A program made the position numbers and the translations under genes. Positions 35,097 through 44,784 of a stretch of DNA of 64,000 bases are shown here, piece after piece. The notes under the pieces were generated by a model that was not told where the DNA came from, ran no database searches, and saw only the letters and a list, made by a program, of their open reading frames with translations. Source of the DNA: Candidatus Protochlamydia phocaeensis (lineage in GTDB: Bacteria; Chlamydiota; Chlamydiia; Chlamydiales; Parachlamydiaceae); the NCBI RefSeq assembly GCF_001545115.1, contig NZ_FCNU01000023.1, positions 62,001 through 126,000 of the forward strand, read 5' to 3'. The number at the start of each line of letters is the position of its first letter. Position 1 is the stretch's first letter.

Positions 35097-35844
35097 ATTT
35101 ATTAAAAACTAAAAATAAACAAATTACCAACAAACATCTATAACATTAAACATACAACCACAAACAATAAAATAAAAACCCTACGTTTATAATTATAACA
35201 CTTAACGCGTTTAATTAATAATATTGTTTAAAAATAACATAAATATATGCAATTAGATAATTTTTCATTTATTGTTCGATAATAAATTGAAATAAATTCA
35301 GAAGAAGGTATTTAGAAGATTTCTTAACTATATTTGAGAGTATTTTCTCTCTAAGCGAAAAGAACGGTGAGCTTAGGCTATTAACATGAGTTTTATAGAC
35401 TTAAAATTTAATAAGGAAAAAGCGTAAGACGAAAAAAGATAGTCTGATGGTTTGATGATCAAATGGCAGCTTATAGGATCTCTTTTAAGCAAGAGAATAC
35501 TTATAAAGAGAGGAAAATTGTTAAAATCCTTACTTCGAGAAAGGTGGAGGCGGCGAAGACTTTTCCCTCAAGATTTTCTAGCTTGGAGAGCGGAAGAATT
35601 CACATCTAGATCGTTAGCGGTCTTCATTCTAAAATCCGAAGAAAGGGCGCAGACATAAAAGTGTTAACCTCATTTTTAAATTAAATATTCAATTATTAAA
35701 ATAATTTCATTTTAATTAAAAGTAGATTAATATCCTTGCATCCGCAGCTAATTTCAACATTTAACATATTCGATTGCTTATTAAATCATTCTTGCATCAT
35801 TACTCTTTTAAGGCTTATCCATTTACTTTAATGGAAAATAAAAA
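35097..35844. other. Long AT-rich intergenic region with a degenerate element
   Basis: About 750 bp separating divergent genes. Bases 35311-35400 (TTTAGAAGATTTCTTAAC ... CATGAGTTTTATAGAC) look like a decayed copy of the palindromic element. A 68-codon frame at 35452-35658 is Arg/Lys-rich without a family or good ribosome binding site and I do not call it. Both flanks are very AT rich and could contain promoters. Confidence 0.45.
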
Positions 35845-38800
35845 ATGAACATTCTTATTTCTCAATACCAGCAATTTACAAATGTGTTTACAAATGCAAT
35901 GCGGAACAGAACATACATCCGCTCCGATACCTCAGCCTATTTAGAGAGTCACACAAAATTCTCTAATTTTAAAACTAAGCAAATTACAGCGATATGCAGA
36001 GAATGTATTGATTATTTTTCAAATCATAGTCCTCAGCCCCTAGGAAGCCGAATTACTCTTTTGACCCAACTCGAAGGAGCATTGCATGCATTTTCTCAGC
36101 GCATACAAAGCTCTATTGAAAATCGTTGGTGGTATCCTCTTTTACATTTTTTTGGCTATCGTGCCCAAGCTCCTAAAGACGTGCGCGATCTTCTAGCTCT
36201 TGCCCACAGGAAGCAGGCAGACTTGCAAGGCCAAGCACAAGGGCTAGATCGGCCTATCCTTCCTTCTGCTTTACCCTCTCCTTCCTCTTTAGAGAGGCAA
36301 GAGGTGCTGTGCCCTTCTTTGCCAGAGAAGGAGCTGGATGATTTGTCAACAGTTAACGATTCATCCCCGTCTGGATTTTCTCATCAAGAGCAATTATGCG
36401 AGCAGCGACTGCATGCTTTTCGGGAAGTTTTTAAGCCTTTAGAAGATCCCGCCTGCTTATCTGAGGGCCAGCTCTCTGCCATGAGAGACATGTTGAAAAG
36501 CATGTCGACGGAAGAATTAAAGGCTGCCTTTGAAAAGGATCCAAACTGTTTTTATCTTCAAGTCGATCAGTGGCAGTTTAATAGGCCGTTAACCGCTTTA
36601 GGCGCTTTATTACACCTCATGCCTGCAGATAAGCTGCCGGCTTTTTATCATCTCTGTCTGGCGCGCAAAGAATTTTATCTCAGTATTGCCAATCTCATTT
36701 TCTTATCCTTCCATGATTCGCATGCGAACTTAATCCCTCATCTTCAACATTTATTTCAATTAATGTCAGCAAGCGACCTGCTGGACTTTACCACTCAATT
36801 GGCAAGCCATAGGAACTGGCGTTTTAAACCATCTTTACTCACTGTCATCCCTTCCTTTTTATCAGAAGAGTCCCGCCAACTCTTTTATGAGCAGCTTGTT
36901 CAAGAGCCTGATGCTGCTGCCTACTTTATAGAAGCCATTCATGAAAAATATCCGCAGGAAGCAGCGAAGGTTTTACACCTTTTCTTGCTAAAAGCGGCGC
37001 TTTTCCCTTCAGCAGAAAATACCTTTGGACAGTTAGTACAGGACTTATCTGTAGAGCAAAGAGCGGTGATCGCCCATTTCCTTTTTCCCCTATTAAATGC
37101 ACAAAGCTGGAGCAGGTTAATCAATCTTTGCCAGTCTTTCCAACCCTCTTTTTCATTTCTAGAAAAAGTATTGAGCCTTGTCCAAGAGCCATCCGCCCTT
37201 TCGCTTATACTGATCCCTGAAGCGCTTGCCGATAAATGGTTTTGCTTTGGCATTCTTAGAATAATCTTATCCCACCCCTCTCCTGTTATTAGAGAATCGG
37301 CTTGTCTAATTTATTTACAAAGCCCTCTGTGCCAGGTGCATGGTTTCATGGCTTTTTTTGAAGAGATGCACTTGCGCTCACTCAAAGACCCTGTTATCGA
37401 TGCACCTGTTATCGATCAATTGATCCCGCATTTAAATCCCCTACAATTGCTTCTTCTAAAATCCATGTATTTTAATCGGAATCAAACGCTCCCTACCAGC
37501 CTTCAAATGGGCTTGGAAAAGACTTCTTTGTCCATGAAAGATTATTTAGCTTTGGCCGCCGGGCAGAAAAACTTGCCTAATGAAGATTTATCAACTTTAA
37601 AACCAATGCTCTACAATTGGATAGAAAGCCATTTAAGGGATAAAAATTGGGATGACTTAATAAAAAGCTTAGAAACGCAAGAATTGGCTCTCCTACTGGA
37701 TATCATGCCTAAACATGCCCGTTTTGCCATTCCTGCCTTGATTTGGAGACAATGCACATCTCTGGAAAATGTGGAATTGCCGCAGGTCCGAGAAGGCTTA
37801 AGGCTTTTTTTAGAAAACGCCTCGGACCAAGCCATTCAGCAAATCCATTCTTACTTTTCCGACGCATTCAGATTCCAATCTCGTTGGTATCCCCTGCTTA
37901 CGCCTAGACAGAGGATGCTCACGTTGTCTTACTGGCTGAATAAAGATGCAGAGGAGTTTTCAACCGGTATAGATGCAATTCTTAGGCACTACCCTGAAAA
38001 TCAAGTGATCTTGTTAGAGATTGTTTGCTTTTGCGAATCTCAATTTGAAGAAGTGAAGCAACAATTTTATCCTCGAATAGCGGAGCTTTTTTATCTTCCT
38101 CCTTTAATTGAAAGTGCTTATGAAAATCATTCTCAAGAGGCCCAAGCATTTGTAAAAAACCTTTTCAAATACGTAACCGATCTACAGGCCTCTTCTTTGG
38201 AGAAAATATCCTTACTGCAAGAGAATGAAACCGAAGAATTATTAGAATCCTGCCAAAATCATCCAAAGCTTGCTTGCAAATTGATTTTTACTACCAATTG
38301 GCAAACAAGGGCTAGATTGCAAGAACATTTAGAGCGCTGTTTAAAAAAGGCTGCCTCTTCTTGTTTAGCAGAAAGTGAATTCAGCCTAGCGGTAAAAACT
38401 GGATTACTTACGAGACAGGCGCATGCAAATCCCTATATTTTCATTGAAGCCTTGGGCACAATGAACATTGATTCAAAAAGCCATCCCCTTTTAAAAGTTG
38501 TCTTTAGGCAAATCGTTTCTTACTTTGATGATAAGAAATTAGACATTGCCTTTTCGCCTTTTGAAGCAGCCAATTTGCATCTTTTATTGCAAACGCTAAC
38601 TGAGCGTTATCATTCAGATTGCTTATCAAGAATTCTAGAAAGCCTTCCAGCGAATCAGATGGCTCATTTTCTATGTTGCATGCCTTTCTCTGCTATGCAA
38701 AACCAAAGCCGGGCGATACGCTTTTGGCCGTCTTCTCAAGTGATCAAATTATTCTCTCATTTAAGGCCAGATTTGCAAGGATTATTATTTAAGCATATGA

Positions 38801-40326
38801 CCATCCTAGGAAATTGCAATATGGATTTCCTTGGCCAAATTGTTTCCCTTTATAAGGGTGCAGAAGCCCCTCTTCTAAAAGTTTTCTTGGATCAAACAGA
38901 TAATAGTTCTGATATTCAACGCCTGATCCCTATCCTTTATTTCAGCGATTTTTTTCAGCTGCGTCTATTAAAAGATAATTTTAAAAAAGCCCTTAAGGAA
39001 TTGCCTTCACCTTTAGCCTGTGCCAATGGATCTCCAAAAGCCATCTTAGATGCAGATTTAAGCCTTCCGTCCTCTCCTTTGAAGGAAGATCCGGCTAATA
39101 TCATTCGAAAGCTTGATCAATTAGACCGTTTCTCAGGCCATCCTGTTGTAAACTTTGCACATATTGAATCTTTGGTCGCTTCCATAAAACAAGGGCCTGT
39201 AGAGCAAGCTAAATGGGCGATTGCGTCTTTTTCTCCCTATCAATTAGTGGTTGCTTGGCACTTTATGGATAAGCATTTAAAAGCCTATGCCAGTGAAATA
39301 CATAGAGAAGAGACTCTGGCGCTCTGCCATCAATTTCCGGTAGAGAGATTGCTCCTCGCTCAAATAGAGCCTGTTGATTATCCCGCTTTTGCAGAGTCTT
39401 TAACAACAGAACAAAGACAAAGCCTCTTTGGAATACAGGATCTTAGCTTAGAGTCAATTAAAAGTAATAAAGACAAAATCACTCCTGCAGGCATATGCGT
39501 GGCTTTCTGCTTATCTAAAGAAAAGGATGCCTGGAAACCAGTTTTGATAAATTTAAGCACAGCCCAGCTTCTAGCCCTTTATGAGTTTTTAAACGCGGAA
39601 CAAAAAGAAAGCCTCATTCCCCATTTAACTTCAGAAAAATTGCTTGCTCTTTTGAATCTGTCTTCTGTTCGCTCGGCAGATGATCTGCCCTTTTTGACTC
39701 AAACATTGTTAAAACAATTATTCGGCAAAAAACAAGGGTCTTTTCCCGCAAAAAATTTATTATGGTCTAATGAAACGGAATTAACCGGTCAACTTTTACG
39801 CCTGTCTTACCATTTAAATAGCTATCAAGAACCTACTTTAAGAGGAATGCAAGCCAAGGATAAAGATGAATTGAAACTGAACCTTGAACAAAACATAAAT
39901 AAAATAAGCGTGCTTCCTCATACGCATTCTTTCCTCCACCCTCTTTTGAATAAATCTGCACAAGAATGGAATTGGCAAGAGAGCTTAATTGCCAAATTGG
40001 GCTTCGAAATTTTGGTGAACATGGAAAAGAAAGGCAAGCCAAGCCCTTCAGAGGTAAAATCCTCCGAAATAACCCCCTCAGGGCTAGATTTCTCGGAAAT
40101 GATGGCTTATGCCCATCTAAATCAAATTCATCAAAAACTGCAGCTAGGCTTAAATGCGCTTAAAGAGGTAAAAGAATTCGCACCTTTTGCTTTGGCATTA
40201 AAAGAATTGATTGGAAATTTGCATCAAATATTAGAAGACAATCATTTGATGGAACAGGCACATGAAGAAGTGAATTATTTGCCTCAGCTCAATCAAGATA
40301 TTTATGCCTACTATGCGCATGAATAA
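35845..40326 (+). CDS. Giant helical protein of unknown function (1493 residues)
   Basis: Not recognised. The N-terminus (about 1-120) is a helical module with a short aromatic patch (NRWWYPLLHFFGY) that could touch membranes, then a Ser/Pro/Leu-rich linker (about 130-195). The rest is a succession of leucine-rich helices with recurring phrases of the type 'LxxLLxxMPxxxLxxFxxL': LGALLHLMPADKLPAFYHL, LLLDIMPKHARFAIPALIW, ILESLPANQMAHFLCCMPF, LLALYEFLNAEQKESLIPHL. This suggests an alpha-solenoid. No signal peptide, no enzyme motif. Its size and lack of context fit a chlamydial lineage-specific protein, perhaps an effector or scaffold. No ribosome binding site beyond AAT-rich sequence is visible before the ATG. 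Confidence 0.7.
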   Translation: MNILISQYQQFTNVFTNAMRNRTYIRSDTSAYLESHTKFSNFKTKQITAICRECIDYFSNHSPQPLGSRITLLTQLEGALHAFSQRIQSSIENRWWYPLLHFFGYRAQAPKDVRDLLALAHRKQADLQGQAQGLDRPILPSALPSPSSLERQEVLCPSLPEKELDDLSTVNDSSPSGFSHQEQLCEQRLHAFREVFKPLEDPACLSEGQLSAMRDMLKSMSTEELKAAFEKDPNCFYLQVDQWQFNRPLTALGALLHLMPADKLPAFYHLCLARKEFYLSIANLIFLSFHDSHANLIPHLQHLFQLMSASDLLDFTTQLASHRNWRFKPSLLTVIPSFLSEESRQLFYEQLVQEPDAAAYFIEAIHEKYPQEAAKVLHLFLLKAALFPSAENTFGQLVQDLSVEQRAVIAHFLFPLLNAQSWSRLINLCQSFQPSFSFLEKVLSLVQEPSALSLILIPEALADKWFCFGILRIILSHPSPVIRESACLIYLQSPLCQVHGFMAFFEEMHLRSLKDPVIDAPVIDQLIPHLNPLQLLLLKSMYFNRNQTLPTSLQMGLEKTSLSMKDYLALAAGQKNLPNEDLSTLKPMLYNWIESHLRDKNWDDLIKSLETQELALLLDIMPKHARFAIPALIWRQCTSLENVELPQVREGLRLFLENASDQAIQQIHSYFSDAFRFQSRWYPLLTPRQRMLTLSYWLNKDAEEFSTGIDAILRHYPENQVILLEIVCFCESQFEEVKQQFYPRIAELFYLPPLIESAYENHSQEAQAFVKNLFKYVTDLQASSLEKISLLQENETEELLESCQNHPKLACKLIFTTNWQTRARLQEHLERCLKKAASSCLAESEFSLAVKTGLLTRQAHANPYIFIEALGTMNIDSKSHPLLKVVFRQIVSYFDDKKLDIAFSPFEAANLHLLLQTLTERYHSDCLSRILESLPANQMAHFLCCMPFSAMQNQSRAIRFWPSSQVIKLFSHLRPDLQGLLFKHMTILGNCNMDFLGQIVSLYKGAEAPLLKVFLDQTDNSSDIQRLIPILYFSDFFQLRLLKDNFKKALKELPSPLACANGSPKAILDADLSLPSSPLKEDPANIIRKLDQLDRFSGHPVVNFAHIESLVASIKQGPVEQAKWAIASFSPYQLVVAWHFMDKHLKAYASEIHREETLALCHQFPVERLLLAQIEPVDYPAFAESLTTEQRQSLFGIQDLSLESIKSNKDKITPAGICVAFCLSKEKDAWKPVLINLSTAQLLALYEFLNAEQKESLIPHLTSEKLLALLNLSSVRSADDLPFLTQTLLKQLFGKKQGSFPAKNLLWSNETELTGQLLRLSYHLNSYQEPTLRGMQAKDKDELKLNLEQNINKISVLPHTHSFLHPLLNKSAQEWNWQESLIAKLGFEILVNMEKKGKPSPSEVKSSEITPSGLDFSEMMAYAHLNQIHQKLQLGLNALKEVKEFAPFALALKELIGNLHQILEDNHLMEQAHEEVNYLPQLNQDIYAYYAHE

Positions 40327-40356
40327 GGGTTATTTTTAGTCTTTTCCCGACTGTAG

Positions 40357-40387
40357 GGATCGGCAGAAATCTCCCATCTGCCGGTCC
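40357..40387. terminator. Stable hairpin after the giant gene
   Basis: GGATCGGCAGA pairs with TCTGCCGGTCC (11 bp with one G-T pair) around a 9-base loop. There is no T-run after it on the plus strand, so termination is likely but not certain. Confidence 0.5.
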
Positions 40388-40621
40388 ATTAGCCAAAATA
40401 GAAAAGTATAAACTAACCTCATCTTATTGATAACTAACCTTTTAATATGATCACTAAATCCGTCGGTAAAGATAAACCTAATGAAGAAGAGGGAAATGCC
40501 TATCTTTTATACCGAAATGAGTTCAAAAATTGAAATTTCGACTAGCATGAAATAGTCTTTTATTGATTATAATCAAAATTGTAAGGTTATTTTTCTCAAA
40601 CAATTAATTTTAGGTAACTTT

Positions 40622-41392
40622 ATGCTCAAAAGTTATCAGCAGCTTTGCACGGAATTTTATGATTTGACCAAACCACGGGCGTGTGAGGGCGAGGTCAATT
40701 TTTATGCCAATTTGATAGACAATGCAGATGGCCCTATCTTAGAAGCCATGTGCGGATCCGGGCGACTGCTCATTCCCCTTCTCGAAAAAGGCTATCAGAT
40801 TGAAGGCGTCGACCTTTCCTCCTCCATGCTTCAGCAATGCGCCAAGCGCTGTCGGCAGGCACATCTTCCCGTCCAGCTCTATCATCAATCCATGCAATCG
40901 CTTTCTCTTCCCCATCCCTATGCCTTGATTTATATTCCCGTCGGCTCTTTTCAACTGTTCCCCGATCGCTTAGAAGCTTTGCATATCTTGCAAATCCTTT
41001 ACCGTCATCTTATTCCTGGCGGTCTATTGATTTTAGATATCTCCGTTCCTTGGGACTCTTTGCACGCCTGCATTGAAGGAGATCAGCTAGTCGATTCGCC
41101 CAAACCAGTGGTGCTTGAGCGTCGGATCAATGACGCGGAAGGGCACCTCTATCATTTGCATTCACATCTCACTATTTATCCTAAAGAACAGCTAGAAGTC
41201 TATTTTAATCGCTATGAAAAATGGAAAGGAGACCAATTGCTGGCCACCGAAGAAGAGGAATTATTTATTCGCTGGTATTATCGCTATGAAATGGAATTGC
41301 TTTTGGAAAAAGCAGGCTTTTCCTCTATTAAGCTTAGCGAAGTGTCTTTTAGCCACAGTCCACAAGCCCAGCTTTATCAAGCCAAAAAATAA
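40622..41392 (+). CDS. Class I SAM-dependent methyltransferase
   Basis: The 256-residue protein has the Rossmann-fold SAM site: motif I ILEAMCGSGRLLIPLLEKGY with the acidic residue at the end of beta 2 (GVDLSSSML), then a methyltransferase-11-like pattern with LILDISVPW (motif post II). The N-terminus YQQLCTEFYDLTKPRACEGEV is typical of a small group of 'class I methyltransferases' that methylate unknown small molecules. It starts with ATG at 40622 and ends 14 bases before the convergent Nudix stop. Confidence 0.87.
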   Translation: MLKSYQQLCTEFYDLTKPRACEGEVNFYANLIDNADGPILEAMCGSGRLLIPLLEKGYQIEGVDLSSSMLQQCAKRCRQAHLPVQLYHQSMQSLSLPHPYALIYIPVGSFQLFPDRLEALHILQILYRHLIPGGLLILDISVPWDSLHACIEGDQLVDSPKPVVLERRINDAEGHLYHLHSHLTIYPKEQLEVYFNRYEKWKGDQLLATEEEELFIRWYYRYEMELLLEKAGFSSIKLSEVSFSHSPQAQLYQAKK

Positions 41393-41406
41393 ATGATTTT
41401 TTGAAT

Positions 41407-41796
41407 TTATTTTAAGGCAGATTGGGCAAAAGGAGTCAGCCCTTGCGGATTAAGCGTAGAAAGCGGATACCAATCAAAACTATCTTCTGGCTTGGCATCA
41501 AGAAGCGAATACCACTCTTTGACGATATAAAGAAGGCCTAAATGGTGAAAATCGAATTGTTCAGCGCGGATAAAATAAGAGACATTTTGCAAAAGTTGCA
41601 TAGAGACAAAGCCCATGGCAACTTCTTCTCGCATCTCTCTTCTTAAAGCCTCTTCGATGGTCTCTCCAAACTCAATTTTCCCTCCAGGTAAATCCAACTT
41701 ACCTTGATAAGGACCGGATCGCTTAGGAGTTAAGAGGATAGATTGCTTGTCAATCAGCACACCATAAACGCCTATCCGCGTCACTTTGTTAACCAT
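41407..41796 (-). CDS. Nudix (MutT-like) hydrolase
   Basis: The 129-residue protein has the Nudix box GGKIEFGETIEEALRREM-REEVAMGF with GX5E and RREMREEV (REUXEEXGU with a Met/Arg variant). QGKLDLPGGK precedes the box as in MutT/NUDT1-like enzymes. It is the last gene of a three-gene minus-strand operon (GyrI-like, ComB-like, Nudix) with 8 and 18 bp gaps. Substrate unknown. Confidence 0.88.
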   Translation of the reverse strand: MVNKVTRIGVYGVLIDKQSILLTPKRSGPYQGKLDLPGGKIEFGETIEEALRREMREEVAMGFVSMQLLQNVSYFIRAEQFDFHHLGLLYIVKEWYSLLDAKPEDSFDWYPLSTLNPQGLTPFAQSALK

Positions 41797-41804
41797 TTTA
41801 TTCT

Positions 41805-42554
41805 TTACTTCATTCCTTGCAGATTAAATGGCCAAGCCAAGCCTTCTCTAGTAACCGGACGCAGAACAAACAAGCCGTTTTCCACAGACACTTCCATGGC
41901 AAAGGGAAATTGATCGGCTTGGCAAGCTGCTTCTAAATCATGGACAGGAAAATGGGGATAAAAACCACTAGAAAACGCCGCTCCTATCGGAGAAAGCCTG
42001 ACCCGCTCCAAATAGGGTTCAACGCTCTCCTCTCCTTCCTCTAAAAGCTTGGCCTCCAAATAATCAGCCAAAGCCAGATCCTCAAAACCACCTCTTGTTG
42101 TTCCGGTAATCACAAAGCTGACCGAATGCGATTCTAAAAAACGGATGCGCTCTAAAGTCGCTTTTGCCACCACAAAGCTGGAAACTAATATTTTAGACGC
42201 CCGATGCGACTTCACAACGCCTTGAGTCCCCGAAGATGTTCTAAAAATCAGCGTCTTCCCATGCAAAGAAGCATTTGCCATTTCGATCGGCGAATTTCCA
42301 AAATGGAAACCGTCGATGGGAATTCCCTGCTGCTCTCCAGCCAATAAGGCGTCCGGAAATTGCCTCTGAAGGCGGAAGGCCTCCTCTACCTCGCCAACTA
42401 AAACCATCTTTTCCGCTCCCGCAGCAAAGGCATAAGCAGCTGTTGTAAAAGCCCGTACAACATCGATGACAATGACAAGTCCTGTCAACTCTCCACAGGC
42501 AGACAAGCGAATTTTTTGAATGTCTAAGCTTTTTTTAATTTTTAATAGACTCAT
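41805..42554 (-). CDS. ComB-type 2-phosphosulfolactate phosphatase family protein
   Basis: The 249-residue protein carries the ComB family features: VIVIDVVRAFTTAAYAFAAGAEK, GEQQGIPIDGFHFGNSPIEM and TLIFRTSSGTQGVVKS. ComB hydrolyses (2R)-phosphosulfolactate in archaeal coenzyme M synthesis, but bacterial members are common and their substrate is not established. A chlamydia is not expected to make coenzyme M, so the reaction here is probably on another phospho-acid. AAGGAGG seven bases upstream supports the start. It is the middle gene of a three-gene operon. Confidence 0.85.
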   Translation of the reverse strand: MSLLKIKKSLDIQKIRLSACGELTGLVIVIDVVRAFTTAAYAFAAGAEKMVLVGEVEEAFRLQRQFPDALLAGEQQGIPIDGFHFGNSPIEMANASLHGKTLIFRTSSGTQGVVKSHRASKILVSSFVVAKATLERIRFLESHSVSFVITGTTRGGFEDLALADYLEAKLLEEGEESVEPYLERVRLSPIGAAFSSGFYPHFPVHDLEAACQADQFPFAMEVSVENGLFVLRPVTREGLAWPFNLQGMK

Positions 42555-42572
42555 CAGCCGCCCTCCTTTTTG

Positions 42573-43028
42573 CTAATCCCTTATAGCAATCGAAATGTTC
42601 ATTTCAGGATCAACCATGCTATTATACTTGCTGCCATAAATTTCAAAATCGCCTGTATATGTGCGCTTTAATGCCGTTTGCCAAATAGTTTTCCATGTTT
42701 CTATGATCGCTTTAGGAAAGGCTCCTTTGGCAGTGAAAACCGCATAAGTCGAAGCAGGGACCGTTTTACCGACCATTCCTTGCGGAATTTTCTCTAAAGA
42801 ACTGACTTCGCAACCAATAACTAACGAATAAGGCTTCGTATGATCGCTTTCATAATCGCAATAAAGCGCCATGACGTCTTCTGATAATCGATCAGGAATG
42901 CGGCTTAATACGCCCTCTTTATAGAAACGCTCCCAGTGCTGCGCAATGACAAGCGGATTGGCATTGGATGCCCGACATTCAATGCCAATCATGTGCTTAG
43001 CCGGAACTTTGACTTTCTGGTACTTCAT
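42573..43028 (-). CDS. GyrI-like / AraC effector-binding domain protein
   Basis: The 151-residue protein is a stand-alone small-molecule-binding domain of the SOUL/GyrI-like type: VKVPAKHMIGIECRASN at the start, CDYESDHTKPYSLVIGCEV (the 'Y..dy......y...iG.eV' block), VPASTYAVFTAKG and IWQTALKRTY-TGDFEIY, followed by the terminal strand MNISIAIRD. There is no DNA-binding part. Such domains bind hydrophobic ligands or act as hydrolases or gyrase inhibitors. It heads the minus-strand operon. GGGTGAG lies upstream. Confidence 0.85.
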   Translation of the reverse strand: MKYQKVKVPAKHMIGIECRASNANPLVIAQHWERFYKEGVLSRIPDRLSEDVMALYCDYESDHTKPYSLVIGCEVSSLEKIPQGMVGKTVPASTYAVFTAKGAFPKAIIETWKTIWQTALKRTYTGDFEIYGSKYNSMVDPEMNISIAIRD

Positions 43029-43306
43029 TTTCTCACCCCAAAATAAAGATATGATGAACCTATCCCACTATTCTATTCATTGAGATTTTTAGGTAATTTT
43101 TGAGGACAATCTTAAATTAAGATGACTGAAAAAGAAATCAAAAAGATCAAAGGATAGAATGGCGTGACAGCCTCCCTTTTCCTTATATAAAATAGCCAGA
43201 TTAACCCATCCTATATAATTAAAAATATAATTAATATTATTATTTACTTCTATTTTATTTAAAAATAATTAAAATAAATCGTTTTTTAAAACAAATAGGT
43301 ACTTGC

Positions 43307-43729
43307 ATGCATACAACTTTTGATTTTCTTATAGGAACGAATCCTGCTTATCCTTCTCAACCGACGACACAGACAACGGGGCAAGCTCAGTCTAATCAAG
43401 CTCTAATTAACTCGGCCCAGCTTCAGAATGCTGCGACGATTGCTCAGTGGATGCAAGCGTCTGCTCCGCTATTTTATCTAACAAGAGTCCCTTTAGCAGA
43501 CCCAAATTTTAACACTCATCCTTACACAGGCCCAAGCTTCTCTTCCGTAGCGACGACTCCACTTCCTGCTATTCCAGAAGGTGAAGAGAGCGAAGAATGC
43601 GAGGAAGGAGATAAGGCTGAGCCTCAAGAACAATTGGTTTCTAATATAGCAGATCTATTACCCTCTTTAAATCCAAACGACTCTTCTTATCATTTATCTT
43701 GCTCTTCTATTCAGCTGCTTCCAAAATAA
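43307..43729 (+). CDS. Small acidic protein of unknown function
   Basis: Not recognised. The 140-residue product has a Gln/Thr/Asn/Ser-rich first half (PSQPTTQTTGQAQSNQALIN) and a strongly acidic stretch (EGEESEECEEGDKAEPQEQ) at about 90-110. It has no signal peptide or membrane segment. A low-complexity, charged small protein of this kind could be a type III substrate, but this is only a guess. The AT-rich region with TATAAA/TATAAT-like sequences upstream (43190-43225) may be its promoter. The gene is separate from its neighbours. Confidence 0.5.
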   Translation: MHTTFDFLIGTNPAYPSQPTTQTTGQAQSNQALINSAQLQNAATIAQWMQASAPLFYLTRVPLADPNFNTHPYTGPSFSSVATTPLPAIPEGEESEECEEGDKAEPQEQLVSNIADLLPSLNPNDSSYHLSCSSIQLLPK

Positions 43730-43889
43730 GCATTTGATTGTCTTGCTAGTAGGGCGGCTTATTGAATAAGCTGCCTGCTTGAGAGCTATTCTAAAAGGTT
43801 TCCCAATCAGACCCAGCAAATATTGCTTTACTTTTAGCTCTTGCCATAGAGAATTCCGCATTAATCGAATAAGCGATGGATTAAACAAG

Positions 43890-44735
43890 ATGATGGAACA
43901 ACTTATCCAATGGGTGGAGCATGAACATTCCATCCGAGCAGCTTTTTTGATTGGATCGCGGGCTGGACAGCATTTTGACGAATTATCCGATTATGACCTC
44001 TCTCTTTTTTGCCAAAGCTTAGAGCCTTTCATTCATCAAGATGACTGGCTTTTTGCTATTGGACGACCATGGATTTGCGTACATGAGAAAATCTATTTGA
44101 AGCAAAATGCTTTTCCCTCGCGCTTGGTTATTTTTGAAGGGGGTATTAAAGTCGATTTTTCATTTTTCCCTTTAAATGTCCTGCAAGGCTTTATTTCTTC
44201 CTCTTCGTTGCCCGCAGACTATCAATCCGGCTACCGCATACTTGTGGATAAAGATCACCTTCCAGCCTTAATACCCACTCCCTCTTTACAAAAGCCGGAA
44301 GACAAGCAGCCATCAGAGCACGCCTTTTCAACAATTGTCGAGGAATTTTGGTTTGAAGCCTATCATGTCGCCAAGTATTTAAAACGGCATGATTTATGGT
44401 CGGCAAAGTTCAGAGCGGCCTTGATTAATGATCATTTTCTATTAAAAATGCTCGAATGGCATGCGCAAGCCTCGCATGGGTGGAGGCTAGCCCTCCCTCC
44501 AAATGGCAAAGGCATGCATACATGGCTAGACGATCAGTCTTGGAAGGCGCTAAATGAAATCTTCGCCCGCCTTGACAGGCAAGAGAGCTGGCAGGCATTG
44601 GAAAAGACGATCGACCTTTTCCGTCAGCTGGCTATTCCACTCTCCAAACAGATGGGATTTGCCTATCCCCATGACATGGATAGCCATCTATCGCAATTCG
44701 TTCAGAAGCTGAGAAAAGAAGATGAGCATGAATAG
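43890..44735 (+). CDS. Aminoglycoside 6-adenylyltransferase-like protein (ANT(6)/AadE family)
   Basis: I chose the ATG at 43890 (281 residues) because family proteins start about ten residues before IRAAFLIGSRA; the upstream TTG at 43779 adds 37 residues of unlikely sequence. The nucleotidyltransferase core is FLIGSRAGQHFDELSDYDLS, with GS and the Asp pair (DYD) that bind Mg-ATP, and the later GIKVDFSFFP supplies the third carboxylate. The length and the tail (FWFEAYHVAKYLKRHDLWSAKF, the ANT(6) helical domain) fit streptomycin adenylyltransferases. It may modify an aminoglycoside or another substrate; presence in an intracellular chlamydia is unusual. A terminator follows 16 bases after the stop. 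Confidence 0.85.
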   Translation: MMEQLIQWVEHEHSIRAAFLIGSRAGQHFDELSDYDLSLFCQSLEPFIHQDDWLFAIGRPWICVHEKIYLKQNAFPSRLVIFEGGIKVDFSFFPLNVLQGFISSSSLPADYQSGYRILVDKDHLPALIPTPSLQKPEDKQPSEHAFSTIVEEFWFEAYHVAKYLKRHDLWSAKFRAALINDHFLLKMLEWHAQASHGWRLALPPNGKGMHTWLDDQSWKALNEIFARLDRQESWQALEKTIDLFRQLAIPLSKQMGFAYPHDMDSHLSQFVQKLRKEDEHE

Positions 44736-44751
44736 TAAGTTAAATAAATGC

Positions 44752-44776
44752 CAAGAGGCCCTAAAAGGGCCTCTTG
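44752..44776. terminator. Bidirectional terminator hairpin
   Basis: CAAGAGGCCC and GGGCCTCTTG form a perfect 10-bp stem with a TAAAA loop, between the convergent adenylyltransferase and chitinase stops (44735 and 44785). Confidence 0.85.
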
Positions 44777-44784
44777 ATTCAAAA

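Noticed and set aside
35452-35658. 68-codon Arg-rich frame
   Set aside because: No Shine-Dalgarno, no homology by eye and biased composition typical of non-coding sequence.
41805-42554. Coenzyme M biosynthesis based on the ComB-like gene
   Set aside because: No other coenzyme M gene is nearby and bacterial ComB homologues have unassigned roles.
43779-43889. Upstream extension of the adenylyltransferase from TTG
   Set aside because: The added 37 residues have unlikely composition and family members start near the ATG at 43890.
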